Assembly: GCF_032050975.1 (NCBI RefSeq)
Contig: NZ_CP116967.1
Location: forward strand, 1,299,001-1,363,000
Length of the DNA stretch: 64,000 nt
DNA from: Candidatus Nitrospira allomarina
GTDB lineage: Bacteria > Nitrospirota > Nitrospiria > Nitrospirales > UBA8639
Direction: 5' to 3'
Every line of letters begins with the position of its first letter. Positions within the stretch are counted from its first letter, which is position 1. Of this stretch, positions 32,036 through 40,542 are shown piece after piece. The notes under the pieces are model-generated. The model ran no database searches. It had not been told where the DNA came from and worked only from the letters and a program-made list of their open reading frames with translations. The position numbers were made by a program, and so were the translations under genes.

Positions 32036-33757
32036 TTATCCATTGAAACTTTGCTTGGCGGTCCGCTGGATGAATTGGCCAATTTGAAGACCAATGGAGT
32101 CAAACATGGCCAGCAGTTCTTCGTCGGGCTTTTGAATATCTCTGTGGAAAAATTCGATGACGCCGACAATTTCGGTCCCCGATTTCATGGGGAAGGCGAA
32201 TCCGGAATGGAGACCTTCCTGTGCGGCAGCGGCCGCGCGCGGGAAATTCGGGTCGGATACCACATCGGTGATCCATGACGGTTTGCCGCTTTTCCAAACT
32301 CGACCGGGTAATCCCACACCCCGTGCAAACGTGATCGCTTGGGAGGCCTGCCGAAAGGCATCCAGGTTTAGGTGAGGGGAATGCCAGACATTGAGGCAAC
32401 GCAAGGCCTGTTGCGAGGAGTCCAGTGTCCAGATAGCTCCGAGATCCCATCCTAAATTGTCACCAATGGCTTCCAGGATAAGGGAGGCCGCCTGAGTCAT
32501 TCCAGCTGATTCGGCGAGAACATTGGTTAAACTGTGATGCGTGGCCAGTCGACGTTCCTTATGCTCCCGTTCGATACACTGCCCAATTTGAAAACCGATA
32601 TTGGAAAGCCGTTGAAGCAGCATATCATCCGCTTCCTCCGGGAATGGGGAGAAAAATTCGAGCACCGCTCTCGTATTCCCAGCTAGGCAAATGGGAATGG
32701 CGAATCCGGCGTGAAGTCCCACTTCCAAGGCCACCTGGTTTCTAGGGTCTTTGTGGTAGTCGGCGAGGTCTCTGATCCAGAGAGGGTTTCGAATGTCCCA
32801 CACCTGTCCAGCCAATCCTACAGGAGGCGTGAGCGACCAACTGGAGTTTGATGATGACATCGCTTGAGCTTGAGGAGAGTCCGGTGGCCAAATGACGGCG
32901 GCTCCCAGAGCCTGTCGGTGATAGTCCATTCGCCAGAGGATTCCCACCTTCCAATCCAGTGTGTGACAAATGGCTTTGAGAATTTGGGGATATGTCTCTG
33001 AAATGTTAGATGCGGTGGTCAGGATGTCTGCGATGGCATCGTGCAAGGCCAGACGTCGCTCCGCACGCTTACGATCAGTAATATCAATGCCGAACCCAAT
33101 GAGGTCCGGTTGGTCGCCTTCCAATTTGCACAGGCAATTTAAAAACCACCAGGGCTTACCCTGCAGGATTCCATTGCTTTCGTAAAACACTGAATTGGCA
33201 AGAGTTCCTTGCTTGACTTGGTTTTTTATCCGATCAGGTGGCTCCAAGGGAATACGGCCAATGGCGGCCAGTTCCTTTAACCCGAAACGAGCCAGGCCGC
33301 GCCCGAAGGAATCATGCATGACCCCTTCCTGATCGATTCGAAATGCCACAGCCGGCATATTCGACAAGATGCCGGTCAGCATGGAACTCTGGTCACGAGT
33401 CGCCTCGTCAGACTCTCTCACCTGCATGGCTAACAGGGCGGTCGACCAAATCGCAAATAAGGCAATCGATCGATTCGTCATGCCAATCCATGGTTCGGCT
33501 CCCGAAGGCGAAAAATAAAACCCGATGATTGTTAAAAGGGTGCAGAGACCGGCCAGACGCAACGGATCATTTTTATCCGGAGACCGGAGGGCAATCAACA
33601 CGCCAGCGACATAAGGGACCGCTTCGGCGACTCCCATAGGGAGGAAGAGGTCCACGACAAAAACCACTGTGGCCACAAGCAAGGCTAGACCTAAGACTTG
33701 CCCCCGATTTTTTTGAGGGCGTTCAACCGAGTTTTGAAGGGACAGCGGACTTGGCAT
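32036..33757 (-). CDS. Membrane PAS-GAF-GAF sensor without output domain
   Basis: 573 residues. Three or four spans in residues 22-115 (MASE-like), a PAS domain near 130-230 ending FGIDITDRKRAER, then two GAF domains (about 240-395 and 405-565), both with the GLAGQVW/GLPGRVW, PLWIRDL/PSWITDV and LHAGFAIPI/LHSGFAFPM blocks; the GAFs are internal duplicates. The chain ends right after the second GAF, with no kinase, cyclase or phosphodiesterase. It may act by protein contact, or the output partner is another gene; the HD-GYP genes next door are candidates. The orientation is leftward, as for SulP copy 2, 122 bases further on. Confidence 0.85.
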   Translation of the reverse strand: MPSPLSLQNSVERPQKNRGQVLGLALLVATVVFVVDLFLPMGVAEAVPYVAGVLIALRSPDKNDPLRLAGLCTLLTIIGFYFSPSGAEPWIGMTNRSIALFAIWSTALLAMQVRESDEATRDQSSMLTGILSNMPAVAFRIDQEGVMHDSFGRGLARFGLKELAAIGRIPLEPPDRIKNQVKQGTLANSVFYESNGILQGKPWWFLNCLCKLEGDQPDLIGFGIDITDRKRAERRLALHDAIADILTTASNISETYPQILKAICHTLDWKVGILWRMDYHRQALGAAVIWPPDSPQAQAMSSSNSSWSLTPPVGLAGQVWDIRNPLWIRDLADYHKDPRNQVALEVGLHAGFAIPICLAGNTRAVLEFFSPFPEEADDMLLQRLSNIGFQIGQCIEREHKERRLATHHSLTNVLAESAGMTQAASLILEAIGDNLGWDLGAIWTLDSSQQALRCLNVWHSPHLNLDAFRQASQAITFARGVGLPGRVWKSGKPSWITDVVSDPNFPRAAAAAQEGLHSGFAFPMKSGTEIVGVIEFFHRDIQKPDEELLAMFDSIGLQIGQFIQRTAKQSFNG

Positions 33758-34054
33758 GGGGTCTTATGGGAATACATGAAAATGAGGAATACGACATAAA
33801 TATTCCCCCAGCATTCAGTGACAATACTTCGGGAACACGATACGAAAAGCGCGCCAGTGAGTGCAAGGGGAGTTAGCGGAAAATGATGAATTATGCCGGT
33901 AGTCGAGAGCGCCGACTTTTGGACGAAGGCATGCTGTGGGCTGAAGAGAATCTGTATGGGTGCGGGCAAAGGCTGTACGTGCCTCCGGGGGCTCGACGGC
34001 CTTTTTCCTCTTATGCGAAGATGACAAGCCGAGGTATGATAGGCCCTTACGCGT
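33758..34054. other. Divergent intergenic region
   Basis: About 300 bases between the leftward GAF sensor and the rightward 122-residue gene. Short frames here lack protein character. TATGAT at 34035-34040 could be a -10 element placing a start site within about 10 bases of the ATG at 34055, so that gene may be nearly leaderless; this is weak evidence. Confidence 0.3.
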
Positions 34055-34423
34055 ATGAGTTCTACATCTCCTCACGTCCATATCTATCATGTAGCCGGGT
34101 TGGATGACCGTGACCGTGGATTTAATCGGCAAATTCATGTCATTCCCTGTGAAGGAGGATTCCAGGCCAGGCTCCGCTATGAATCGCTTCAGATAAATGT
34201 CGATCCCGTTCCTACCGAAGATCAGGTCCTGCACGGTCTCATTCACATGTTGCATGAGAGGGGCTATCGGCAATTACGAACCCAACGCATCTTCATTGGT
34301 GAGCAGTATCTAGGAAATCAGGAGCTGTGGGTGGAGTATCCTGATCCCGAGGTTCCTCTTGAAGCGAGGAAAACATGGGTGGCCTGGATCCGTCAGATCG
34401 TTGGGCGGTCTTTTCGCTCATAG
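34055..34423 (+). CDS. Conserved-looking small protein, unknown
   Basis: 122 residues, no signal peptide or membrane span. It has mixed strands and helices with a protein-like composition: FNRQIHVIPCEGGFQARLRY, then HGLIHMLHERGYRQLRTQRI and QELWVEYPDPEVPLEARKTW. No Shine-Dalgarno site is evident, but a possible -10 box just upstream would give a very short leader. It converges with the HD-GYP gene, stops 69 bases apart. No family recognised; probably cytoplasmic. Confidence 0.6.
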   Translation: MSSTSPHVHIYHVAGLDDRDRGFNRQIHVIPCEGGFQARLRYESLQINVDPVPTEDQVLHGLIHMLHERGYRQLRTQRIFIGEQYLGNQELWVEYPDPEVPLEARKTWVAWIRQIVGRSFRS

Positions 34424-34492
34424 GTCTCCACGTAGCCCACGACAAAAGATGTGTTCGTGAGGATGGTCTAGCGAGGCGTTCCTGTGCAGGGA

Positions 34493-35872
34493 TTATGTGG
34501 ATCCGGCCAACGTTCGCAGGCCCCCGACTCCGGATTCTGCGGAAGAGGCAGAGGGAAAGTAGCTGATGATTCGACGAGGGTTGAGGCATTCCCTGATTTT
34601 GGCAGAAAGGTCAACGGGTCGAATGGCACTGACAATGGAGAGCGACTCATCCTCTTCGGACAGGTTCAAAATAATGGGTTCATCTGAAGAGGTGTGTTCA
34701 TCATAGACGAGGATGACCGGCCTGAGCCGGTTCGCGAGATTCACGCTGGTGACGATTCCAATTTTCTGATTACTCAGGTTAACCAGTGAGCCTGGAGGGT
34801 AGACACCCAACTGACTGATTAACGAAACGACCACGTCATGCCATAGGGTGGGCCGGCATTTGACGTATAAATAGGATAGGGCCTCTGAGGGAATGAGAGA
34901 TTTGGCTGGGTCCGGGTGATGGCACAATTCATCGTACTCATCCACTACCATAACAATTTTGGCGAATTTACTGATTTGGTCGTCTTTTTTCCCTGTTGGG
35001 AATCCTGATCCGTTGAGGCGTTCATGGTGCTGGCGAATCACGTCAATCGCTTCATAAGGGAAATTAGGCAATTTCTCGGCCAACTCCACGCCGTATTTCG
35101 GATGCGTACTCAAAAAATTCTTCCGTTCGGAAGCAGACATCGACCCTTTTCGTAATAATTGCTCTGCCGGAAACTTGAGTTCCCCAATGTCATGGAACAA
35201 AGCTCCCAGAGCCAGCTTTTCAGCTTCTTCCCGTGATAATCCTAAATCCTGTCCGACCATGAGAGATAATGAGCAGACATTGAGCGCATGCAGGAAAAAT
35301 TCCTCATTCGGTTCGTTGGAACCGATGAGGTTTAGCAGTGCTCTCGAGTTGTCCGCGATATCAAGAATCTCATAAAGCTCTCCGACAATTTTCTGGGCCG
35401 TCCGGAGTCCTCGGGGTCGACCAGTGATCACGTCCTGCATGACCTGTTTGGCTTCTTGAACCACCTCCTGAAATTGACCACCAACTGCTTGCAAATGTTC
35501 CTGGTAGACCTGGAAAGCTTGGTGTTGGGCGACTTTTCGTTGTATTGGATCTTCCGGAGTTGCTCCCTCTTCTATGGAATCGTGTGGGGTGATGGCCTCA
35601 GATCCGTTTGAAGGTTCTTGATCCGTTTCTTCAGGGCTTTGAACCCCCTTCCGGTCAAGCGCCTTGGTGTGGTCGGAAGGAGTCCCTTCCGGGTCTGAAC
35701 GATCTGGATCGAAATACAACTTGACCTTCATGAGTCCACGAAGTGTTTCGAGATCTTTCGCCGATTCGATTTTGAATGAATTGGTTGGGAACGGATGACT
35801 GAACCAAGATCCCTCAATCTTGATATACAATCCCAGTCGCAGAGCGGTTGCATGAAGTCGAACGAAGGACAT
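34493..35872 (-). CDS. HD-GYP domain protein (c-di-GMP phosphodiesterase type)
   Basis: 459 residues. N-terminal DUF3391-like domain (residues 1-75), a low-complexity acidic linker, then an HD-GYP domain: HALNVCSLSLMVGQDLGL, HD dyad in ALFHDIGELKFP, LSTHPKYG and QHHERLNGSGFP, the last being the GYP motif with Phe for Tyr. HD-GYP enzymes hydrolyse cyclic di-GMP using a two- or three-metal site, and the HD, H and HH ligands are all present. The DUF3391-HD-GYP fold is usual in soluble family members. A second HD-GYP gene lies 528 bases upstream and a pilus operon beyond it, so control of pili is plausible. Confidence 0.92.
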   Translation of the reverse strand: MSFVRLHATALRLGLYIKIEGSWFSHPFPTNSFKIESAKDLETLRGLMKVKLYFDPDRSDPEGTPSDHTKALDRKGVQSPEETDQEPSNGSEAITPHDSIEEGATPEDPIQRKVAQHQAFQVYQEHLQAVGGQFQEVVQEAKQVMQDVITGRPRGLRTAQKIVGELYEILDIADNSRALLNLIGSNEPNEEFFLHALNVCSLSLMVGQDLGLSREEAEKLALGALFHDIGELKFPAEQLLRKGSMSASERKNFLSTHPKYGVELAEKLPNFPYEAIDVIRQHHERLNGSGFPTGKKDDQISKFAKIVMVVDEYDELCHHPDPAKSLIPSEALSYLYVKCRPTLWHDVVVSLISQLGVYPPGSLVNLSNQKIGIVTSVNLANRLRPVILVYDEHTSSDEPIILNLSEEDESLSIVSAIRPVDLSAKIRECLNPRRIISYFPSASSAESGVGGLRTLAGST

Positions 35873-36400
35873 GTTAACTCTCGATTTCAGTCATACGTCC
35901 GGATCGGGTTTGTCTGACAATTGAGACCTCTGGTTGTGTGTGGTCATGGGGCAAAGAATATACAAATTATCTGCCCCGTTGCGGGCTGTTTTTCTACAAC
36001 AATGTTGCTACTGACTTTGTCGGAAGGAAGAAATGTGAAATTAAGGGGAAATCCGGGAAAAAAGTAACAAAGAAATGCGAATGAAGTGCCATGGGCCATG
36101 AGGGAAGTTGAAGCATGGCATTTATCCTACGTTATTCCAAGGGGTCATTGCATCCACACACCAATCAGACCCGTGGGAAATTCGCCTGGAGCCAAATGAT
36201 TCGGGGAATAGGATCACATCCTATTGACCACACAGGTCCATTTGGGGACGCAATGAATGGAACACTCTCTGAGCGTCAAGTGGGGGTGAGAAAATCAAGC
36301 ATAATAAATATGAAGCATAATAAATATGAGCAAGTGAGTGAATGAGAGAGAGGGAGGGAGGAAACAGGTCTATGGAGCGAAAATGGTGGGAGGGAGTTGC
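35873..36400. other. Intergenic region with a 16-bp tandem duplication
   Basis: No credible gene in 528 bases. At 36297-36328 the 16-base unit AAGCATAATAAATATG is present twice in direct tandem, A/T-rich and followed by purine-rich GAGAGAGAGGGAGGGAG. This could be a small operator or replication slippage. Confidence 0.5.
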
Positions 36401-37504
36401 TTAGGCGTGGTAATTGGATTCCATGAGGTCGAATTTGGGAATCTCAATATCCGTGTGGGTTTGCTGGATGTCGGTAATCACAGGCAGGAGTTCGTTAAAC
36501 AAGTCTACCAGGTGGGGATCGAACTGTTTACCTGACAGGGAGTGCATTTCCTTGAGGGTTTTATCCAGGGGCCAGGCGTCTTTATAGCATCGTTTGGATG
36601 AGAGCGCATCAAAGACATCGGCGATGGCACAAATTCGGCCGACTAACGGAATATCCTTTCCGGCCAGGCGATTTGGGTATCCTGAGCCATTCCATTTTTC
36701 GTGATGAGTAAGGGCGATCGCCTCTCCCATTTGTAGGACGGGAGAGTGGCTGTTGGAGAGGAGTTGGGCGCCGATAACTGTATGTTGTTTCATGATTTCA
36801 AATTCTTCGTGATCTAATTTTCCGGGCTTCAAGAGGATCCGGTCCGGAATCCCCAATTTCCCGACGTCATGCATGGGGGTCGCGTGAAAGAGCACATCGC
36901 ACTCATCTTCTGTCATGCCGGCTGCGCGGCCTAAGGCCACGGCAAAATGAGCCATTCGGATGATATGTGCCCCCGTTTCATGGTCGCGATGTTCGGCTGC
37001 ACGGGCAAGGCGGTGGACAATTTCGAGTTGGGTTTCTCTGAGTTCCTGTGTACGGATCCGGACGGTTTCCTCCAGCGAAGCCTTTTGCTGGGACACCGCC
37101 TTGTTAAGTAGGCTGGCTTCCAATAAATTTCGGATTCGCATTAACACTTCCACCTTGTCGAATGGTTTATGCAGGAAGTCTTTGGCGCCCGATTCTAATG
37201 CGCGGAGGCGGGTCTCACGGTCGTCTTCTGACGTGAGCACCAAAATCGGGAGAAATGCGTGCTTGTGAATAATATTGAGTTGTCCCATCACCTGAAAGCC
37301 ATTGAGTTTGGGCATGCGGATATCAAGGCAAATCAGATCGGGATTCAGCTCCTTAAACAGTGGCAATACCTGAGTGGGATCTTGAGTTGAATGGACTCGG
37401 CTGTACCCGGCGTTTTGTAAAATGCTCTCCAGGAGCATGATATTGGTCATTTGATCATCAACGATCAAAATGCAGGCGTTATGGCATTGCTGTTGGGAAA
37501 TCAT
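36401..37504 (-). CDS. Response regulator with HD-GYP output (RpfG type)
   Basis: 367 residues. Receiver domain first (ILIVDDQMTNIMLLESIL; phospho-acceptor Asp in DLICLDIRMPKLNG; Lys-Pro in DFLHKPFDKVEV), then a short helix and an HD-GYP domain: AAEHRDHETGAHIIRM, MHDVGKLGIPDRIL, KQHTVIGAQLL and HHEKWNGSGYP, followed by CAIADVFDALSSKR. All metal ligands and the GYP triplet are intact, so an active cyclic di-GMP phosphodiesterase is expected, switched by phosphorylation. No histidine kinase gene is adjacent; the GAF sensor at 32036 lacks a kinase domain. Confidence 0.94.
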   Translation of the reverse strand: MISQQQCHNACILIVDDQMTNIMLLESILQNAGYSRVHSTQDPTQVLPLFKELNPDLICLDIRMPKLNGFQVMGQLNIIHKHAFLPILVLTSEDDRETRLRALESGAKDFLHKPFDKVEVLMRIRNLLEASLLNKAVSQQKASLEETVRIRTQELRETQLEIVHRLARAAEHRDHETGAHIIRMAHFAVALGRAAGMTEDECDVLFHATPMHDVGKLGIPDRILLKPGKLDHEEFEIMKQHTVIGAQLLSNSHSPVLQMGEAIALTHHEKWNGSGYPNRLAGKDIPLVGRICAIADVFDALSSKRCYKDAWPLDKTLKEMHSLSGKQFDPHLVDLFNELLPVITDIQQTHTDIEIPKFDLMESNYHA

Positions 37505-37938
37505 TGAAGTCCGTCTGACATCAAAGGATCAACGTATTCATTGAGCATGAGGTCGGGTGGACGGCTGCCAACCATAAGATTGGGTAGTCGTTGCATCCAT
37601 TCCTGAGCGATTCTTTCCGCCTGGGGATGGTATTTATCTTTTGTTTATGTCGGTCAAAACGAATGAAACTTGAAGTAACGTGCCTTTTGATTTGGAAAGA
37701 AGCCTGGAGCAGGAAGGAATGGTTTGGAAGAGGAGTCTTGCGCTAAAAGTGGTGAAGAGACAAAGGCGAGGATTTTTCTATACCAACGCTTTCCCCCATT
37801 TCTGTCTTTTAAAAACATTCTCGAGTTCGGTTCGGGTTTGTTAAAAGGCGTCTTAAAGTTGGGTTTCCCCGTCAGGTGGAACGGGTCCCTCTCCGACCTT
37901 GCCGATGATCTCGATTTGTAACCCAATTGGGCCAGTTC
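37505..37938. other. Intergenic region upstream of the HD-GYP regulator
   Basis: No protein-like frame apart from the tail of the Amt-derived frame, which loses all similarity here. It should contain the promoter for the leftward response-regulator gene. Confidence 0.35.
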
Positions 37939-38064
37939 GACATTGATGCTGTTTTTGGCTCGGACTATGCCGGCTTCCAAACAAGTAAATCCCGCCTACA
38001 TCAGCAGGACCAAGGTACAGGTCAGCATCCAGGTCAGCGGTTGAAACGTTGGTGTTAGTGGCAT
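37939..38064 (-). pseudogene. Remnant of an Amt/Rh ammonium-transporter N-terminus
   Basis: Reading leftwards from ATG 38064, which has GGAG 8 bases before it, the frame gives LTWMLTCTLVLLM, a TAG stop at 37998-37996, and then AGFTCLEAGIVRAKNSINV. Amt proteins have WxLxxxALVxxMQAGFxxxEAGxxRxKN at this position, so the TAG stands where CAG (Gln) is expected. Similarity ends after NSINV, and the following ~90 codons are unrelated. This is the first ~40 residues of an ammonium-transporter (or Amt-fused sensor) gene, broken by a nonsense change and loss of the rest. The intact ribosome site suggests the loss is not ancient. Confidence 0.7.
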
Positions 38065-38275
38065 GGGATATTCTCCACACGGGATCCCCAGACACGGAGG
38101 CTCTTTACAGGATGGGGCCGAGACGGTTGCGAGGGCATTGTGATGACGGAATGGCCAAATTTCACATGGAATACGTCTGATAACTATTCGAAGCGAGGAC
38201 ACGCGGAGACCCTTGAGGGGATCGGGTCCCGACACTCGCTCACAATGATGAAGACCCTGTCCGGCGCGGTTATTA

Positions 38276-39691
38276 TCATTCTCCCCGAAGGCCTATAGGA
38301 GTGTCTATTGTCGAGTCCTGGGCCCTGGTCATGGACGTCAATCGGGCAAACAGTTTTTTTCTGGTAGCAAAGAACTCCGGCTGGCCTTCGGTTAATTGTA
38401 AAAATTTACCGAAATATTGATTCGCTAACCGGTTATTTCCCATTCGCTCATAGGCATAGCCCATATTCAAATGGATATGGGGTAAATCCGGTTGCAGTGC
38501 CTCCGCTTGCCGAAGTTCATGCACCGCAAGTTGGAAACTCCCTTGTTGCTGGGCCACCAGAGCACGTTGGATCCATAATTGCGGAACTTTGTCGTTACGT
38601 GCGAGGCCGCTCAAAAAATACTGATCGGCCTGGTCAAGCTGGCCTGCCCCCAAGTATGCCGTTCCCATCCAAAACCATGGTTCCCAGGTGACGGGGGGAT
38701 CACGGAAGAGGGGTGAGAGCATGGCCTGTGCCTCTTTGTATTCACCGTTTTGAATAAGTTCTCGGGCCCGATGGAGCCTGTTGGCTGGAGATGGTTGAGG
38801 TGGACCTGTGTTGTGACCGTTCATCTGAAATCCCTCGTTTTTCAGATTCAGGGCTGTCGTGTTGAGCGGGACAGGAACCTCGTCATTCTCAGGAGACGTG
38901 GCGGTTGTGAGCCCATGCAAAGTGATTTTTTCTTCCTCTAAATCGGTTTCTAAGGGGATGGGTGTGCCTGGTTCATTGACGGATGCGACTGCGACAAGGC
39001 CCGAATCAGGTTGTTCTGTTTGGGCAAGGACTGGGTTTGGAGGACTGGTTGCGATTTTCATCGGATCAGTGCTCGGGGGGTTCGGTGCTCGGGCGGCTGT
39101 TGTGTGTGGCGTTGAAAGGGATATGCCCACGGTTTTCTGTGGAGTGTTATCGGATGTGAAGGTTATTCCTGGTGTTGCAGGTGGGGGGGAGGATGCGGGA
39201 GTTTCTCCCACGGATTTTGCGGGGGGGGCAAGTTCGACCTTCAATGGAGAGGATGTCTCCATTGAAGCTTCCTTTTGGGGTGCGGGCAATTCCTCGTCGG
39301 GTTCCTGGGCAGCAGGTACGGGAAGGCTCTCCACTCGGCCAGCAGTTGGTATCTGCGTGGCTTCAAAAGACAGCGAATCAGCAGATGGAGTCTCCGAAAG
39401 TGGAGGGGAGTGTAAAAGAGCCACACGCTGTCTGGGTAAGGAAGAGGCTTCCGTTGGCATTCCGAAGTCCAGATGTAAGCCGATCCAGTAGGCACCCATC
39501 CCTAGACTGCTCAATCCGATTGCCATGCCGATCCCGATCAACCAAAACTTTAATGGAGAGGGCCGGCGGTGCCAACCCGGTTCTCTTCTCACTCTAGCCG
39601 GAAGAACAAGAGGTGCGTGCTGGGGCGTGTCAGTCCCTTCATTTTTTGTCTGGGTCTGAAGTCGCTGGAGGGTGTCTGCGATGATACTCAT
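38276..39691 (-). CDS. TPR protein of the MSHA-like pilus operon (MshN-like)
   Basis: 471 residues from ATG 39691; an upstream in-frame start would add 120 residues that overlap the ATPase gene and look non-coding. Layout: a short cytoplasmic part, one span (FWLIGIGMAIGLSSLGMGAY), a long Pro/Ser/Thr/Glu-rich periplasmic linker (residues ~85-310), then TPR repeats to the C-terminus (RARELIQNGEYKEAQAMLSP, FWMGTAYLGAGQLDQADQYF, PHIHLNMGYAYERMGNNRLA). MshN of the mannose-sensitive haemagglutinin system has the same form and follows mshM in the same way. It probably links the inner-membrane assembly to the secretin. Confidence 0.8.
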   Translation of the reverse strand: MSIIADTLQRLQTQTKNEGTDTPQHAPLVLPARVRREPGWHRRPSPLKFWLIGIGMAIGLSSLGMGAYWIGLHLDFGMPTEASSLPRQRVALLHSPPLSETPSADSLSFEATQIPTAGRVESLPVPAAQEPDEELPAPQKEASMETSSPLKVELAPPAKSVGETPASSPPPATPGITFTSDNTPQKTVGISLSTPHTTAARAPNPPSTDPMKIATSPPNPVLAQTEQPDSGLVAVASVNEPGTPIPLETDLEEEKITLHGLTTATSPENDEVPVPLNTTALNLKNEGFQMNGHNTGPPQPSPANRLHRARELIQNGEYKEAQAMLSPLFRDPPVTWEPWFWMGTAYLGAGQLDQADQYFLSGLARNDKVPQLWIQRALVAQQQGSFQLAVHELRQAEALQPDLPHIHLNMGYAYERMGNNRLANQYFGKFLQLTEGQPEFFATRKKLFARLTSMTRAQDSTIDTPIGLRGE

Positions 39692-39714
39692 GGTTTGTTG
39701 GATTTCCGTAATTG

Positions 39715-40542
39715 CTACGGGAGAAATTCCCTGGTTGCGCGCCAGATCATCATGGGAGTCACCGTATGTCGGCCTTGGGCATAAGCGGCTAACAGGGCCC
39801 GGTCGCACAGTTGATTGATGCGGCGTGGGACTCCACGGCTCCAAGCATAAATGAGCCAGAGAACTCCTACACCAAGGTGAAATCGGTGTCTGGCATCGGC
39901 AATATGCAATCGATGTCGAATGTACGCACGAGTCTCCTGCCAGGTAAATGACTCCAGCCGATAGCGAACACTTATGCGCTGCCGCAATGGTCGAAAGGCC
40001 CGAGTCGCCAACTTTTGTTCCAACTCCGGTTGTCCAACCAGCAGGAGGCACATCAATTTATCCTTTTCGGTATCCAGATTGGAGAGAAGTCGAAGTCCTT
40101 CCAGAACTTTTCCACTGAGCCGGTGCGCTTCGTCCACCAACACGACGACCCGTTCTCCTTCCACGGCCAGACGGAGCAACAGCTTAGGCAGTTCCCGTTG
40201 TAACGCCCCAAGGGACTGATCCTCAGGCAGTGTCCCGGTCAAATCTTCATAAATGGATACAAGTAAATCAGAATAGGACTGATCCGGATTCATGAGATAA
40301 GCGAACCGGACGCCGGTCGGCGGATGGCGAAGCAGGTGCCGGCACAACAGGGTTTTGCCGAGACCCACTTCTCCAGTCAGCATGGTGAGTCCACCACTGG
40401 CAATGCCAAATCTGAGATGGTTCAGCGCTTCCAGATGGTGGCTGCCGGGGAAAAAGAAATCGGTGTCCGGTGTCAGGCGAAATGGGGGTTCCGAAAACCC
40501 CAATTCCTGATAGCACATGCTGAGATCTAACGTCGTCATCAT
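39715..40542 (-). CDS. mshM: ExeA/MshM-like AAA ATPase
   Basis: 275 residues, a general-secretion ExeA-type ATPase. Opening YQELGFSEPPFRLTPDTDFF and FFPGSHHLEALNHL are typical; Walker A is GEVGLGKT, Walker B VVVLVDEAH, sensor-like RLLSNLDTEK, and a C-terminal arginine-rich block SRGVPRRINQLCDRALL. MshM/ExeA proteins help insert or position the secretin through the cell wall. It starts within the stop of the secretin gene (4-base overlap), the same order as mshL-mshM. Confidence 0.9.
   Translation of the reverse strand: MMTTLDLSMCYQELGFSEPPFRLTPDTDFFFPGSHHLEALNHLRFGIASGGLTMLTGEVGLGKTLLCRHLLRHPPTGVRFAYLMNPDQSYSDLLVSIYEDLTGTLPEDQSLGALQRELPKLLLRLAVEGERVVVLVDEAHRLSGKVLEGLRLLSNLDTEKDKLMCLLLVGQPELEQKLATRAFRPLRQRISVRYRLESFTWQETRAYIRHRLHIADARHRFHLGVGVLWLIYAWSRGVPRRINQLCDRALLAAYAQGRHTVTPMMIWRATREFLP

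Noticed and set aside
36297..36328. CRISPR or iteron array
   Set aside because: Only two direct copies of a 16-base A/T-rich unit with no spacers, and no cas or replication gene nearby.
38859..39491. Rightward frame of ~210 codons opposite the MshN-like gene
   Set aside because: Gly/Val/Ser-rich translation arises from the complement of the Pro/Thr/Ser-rich linker of the real gene.
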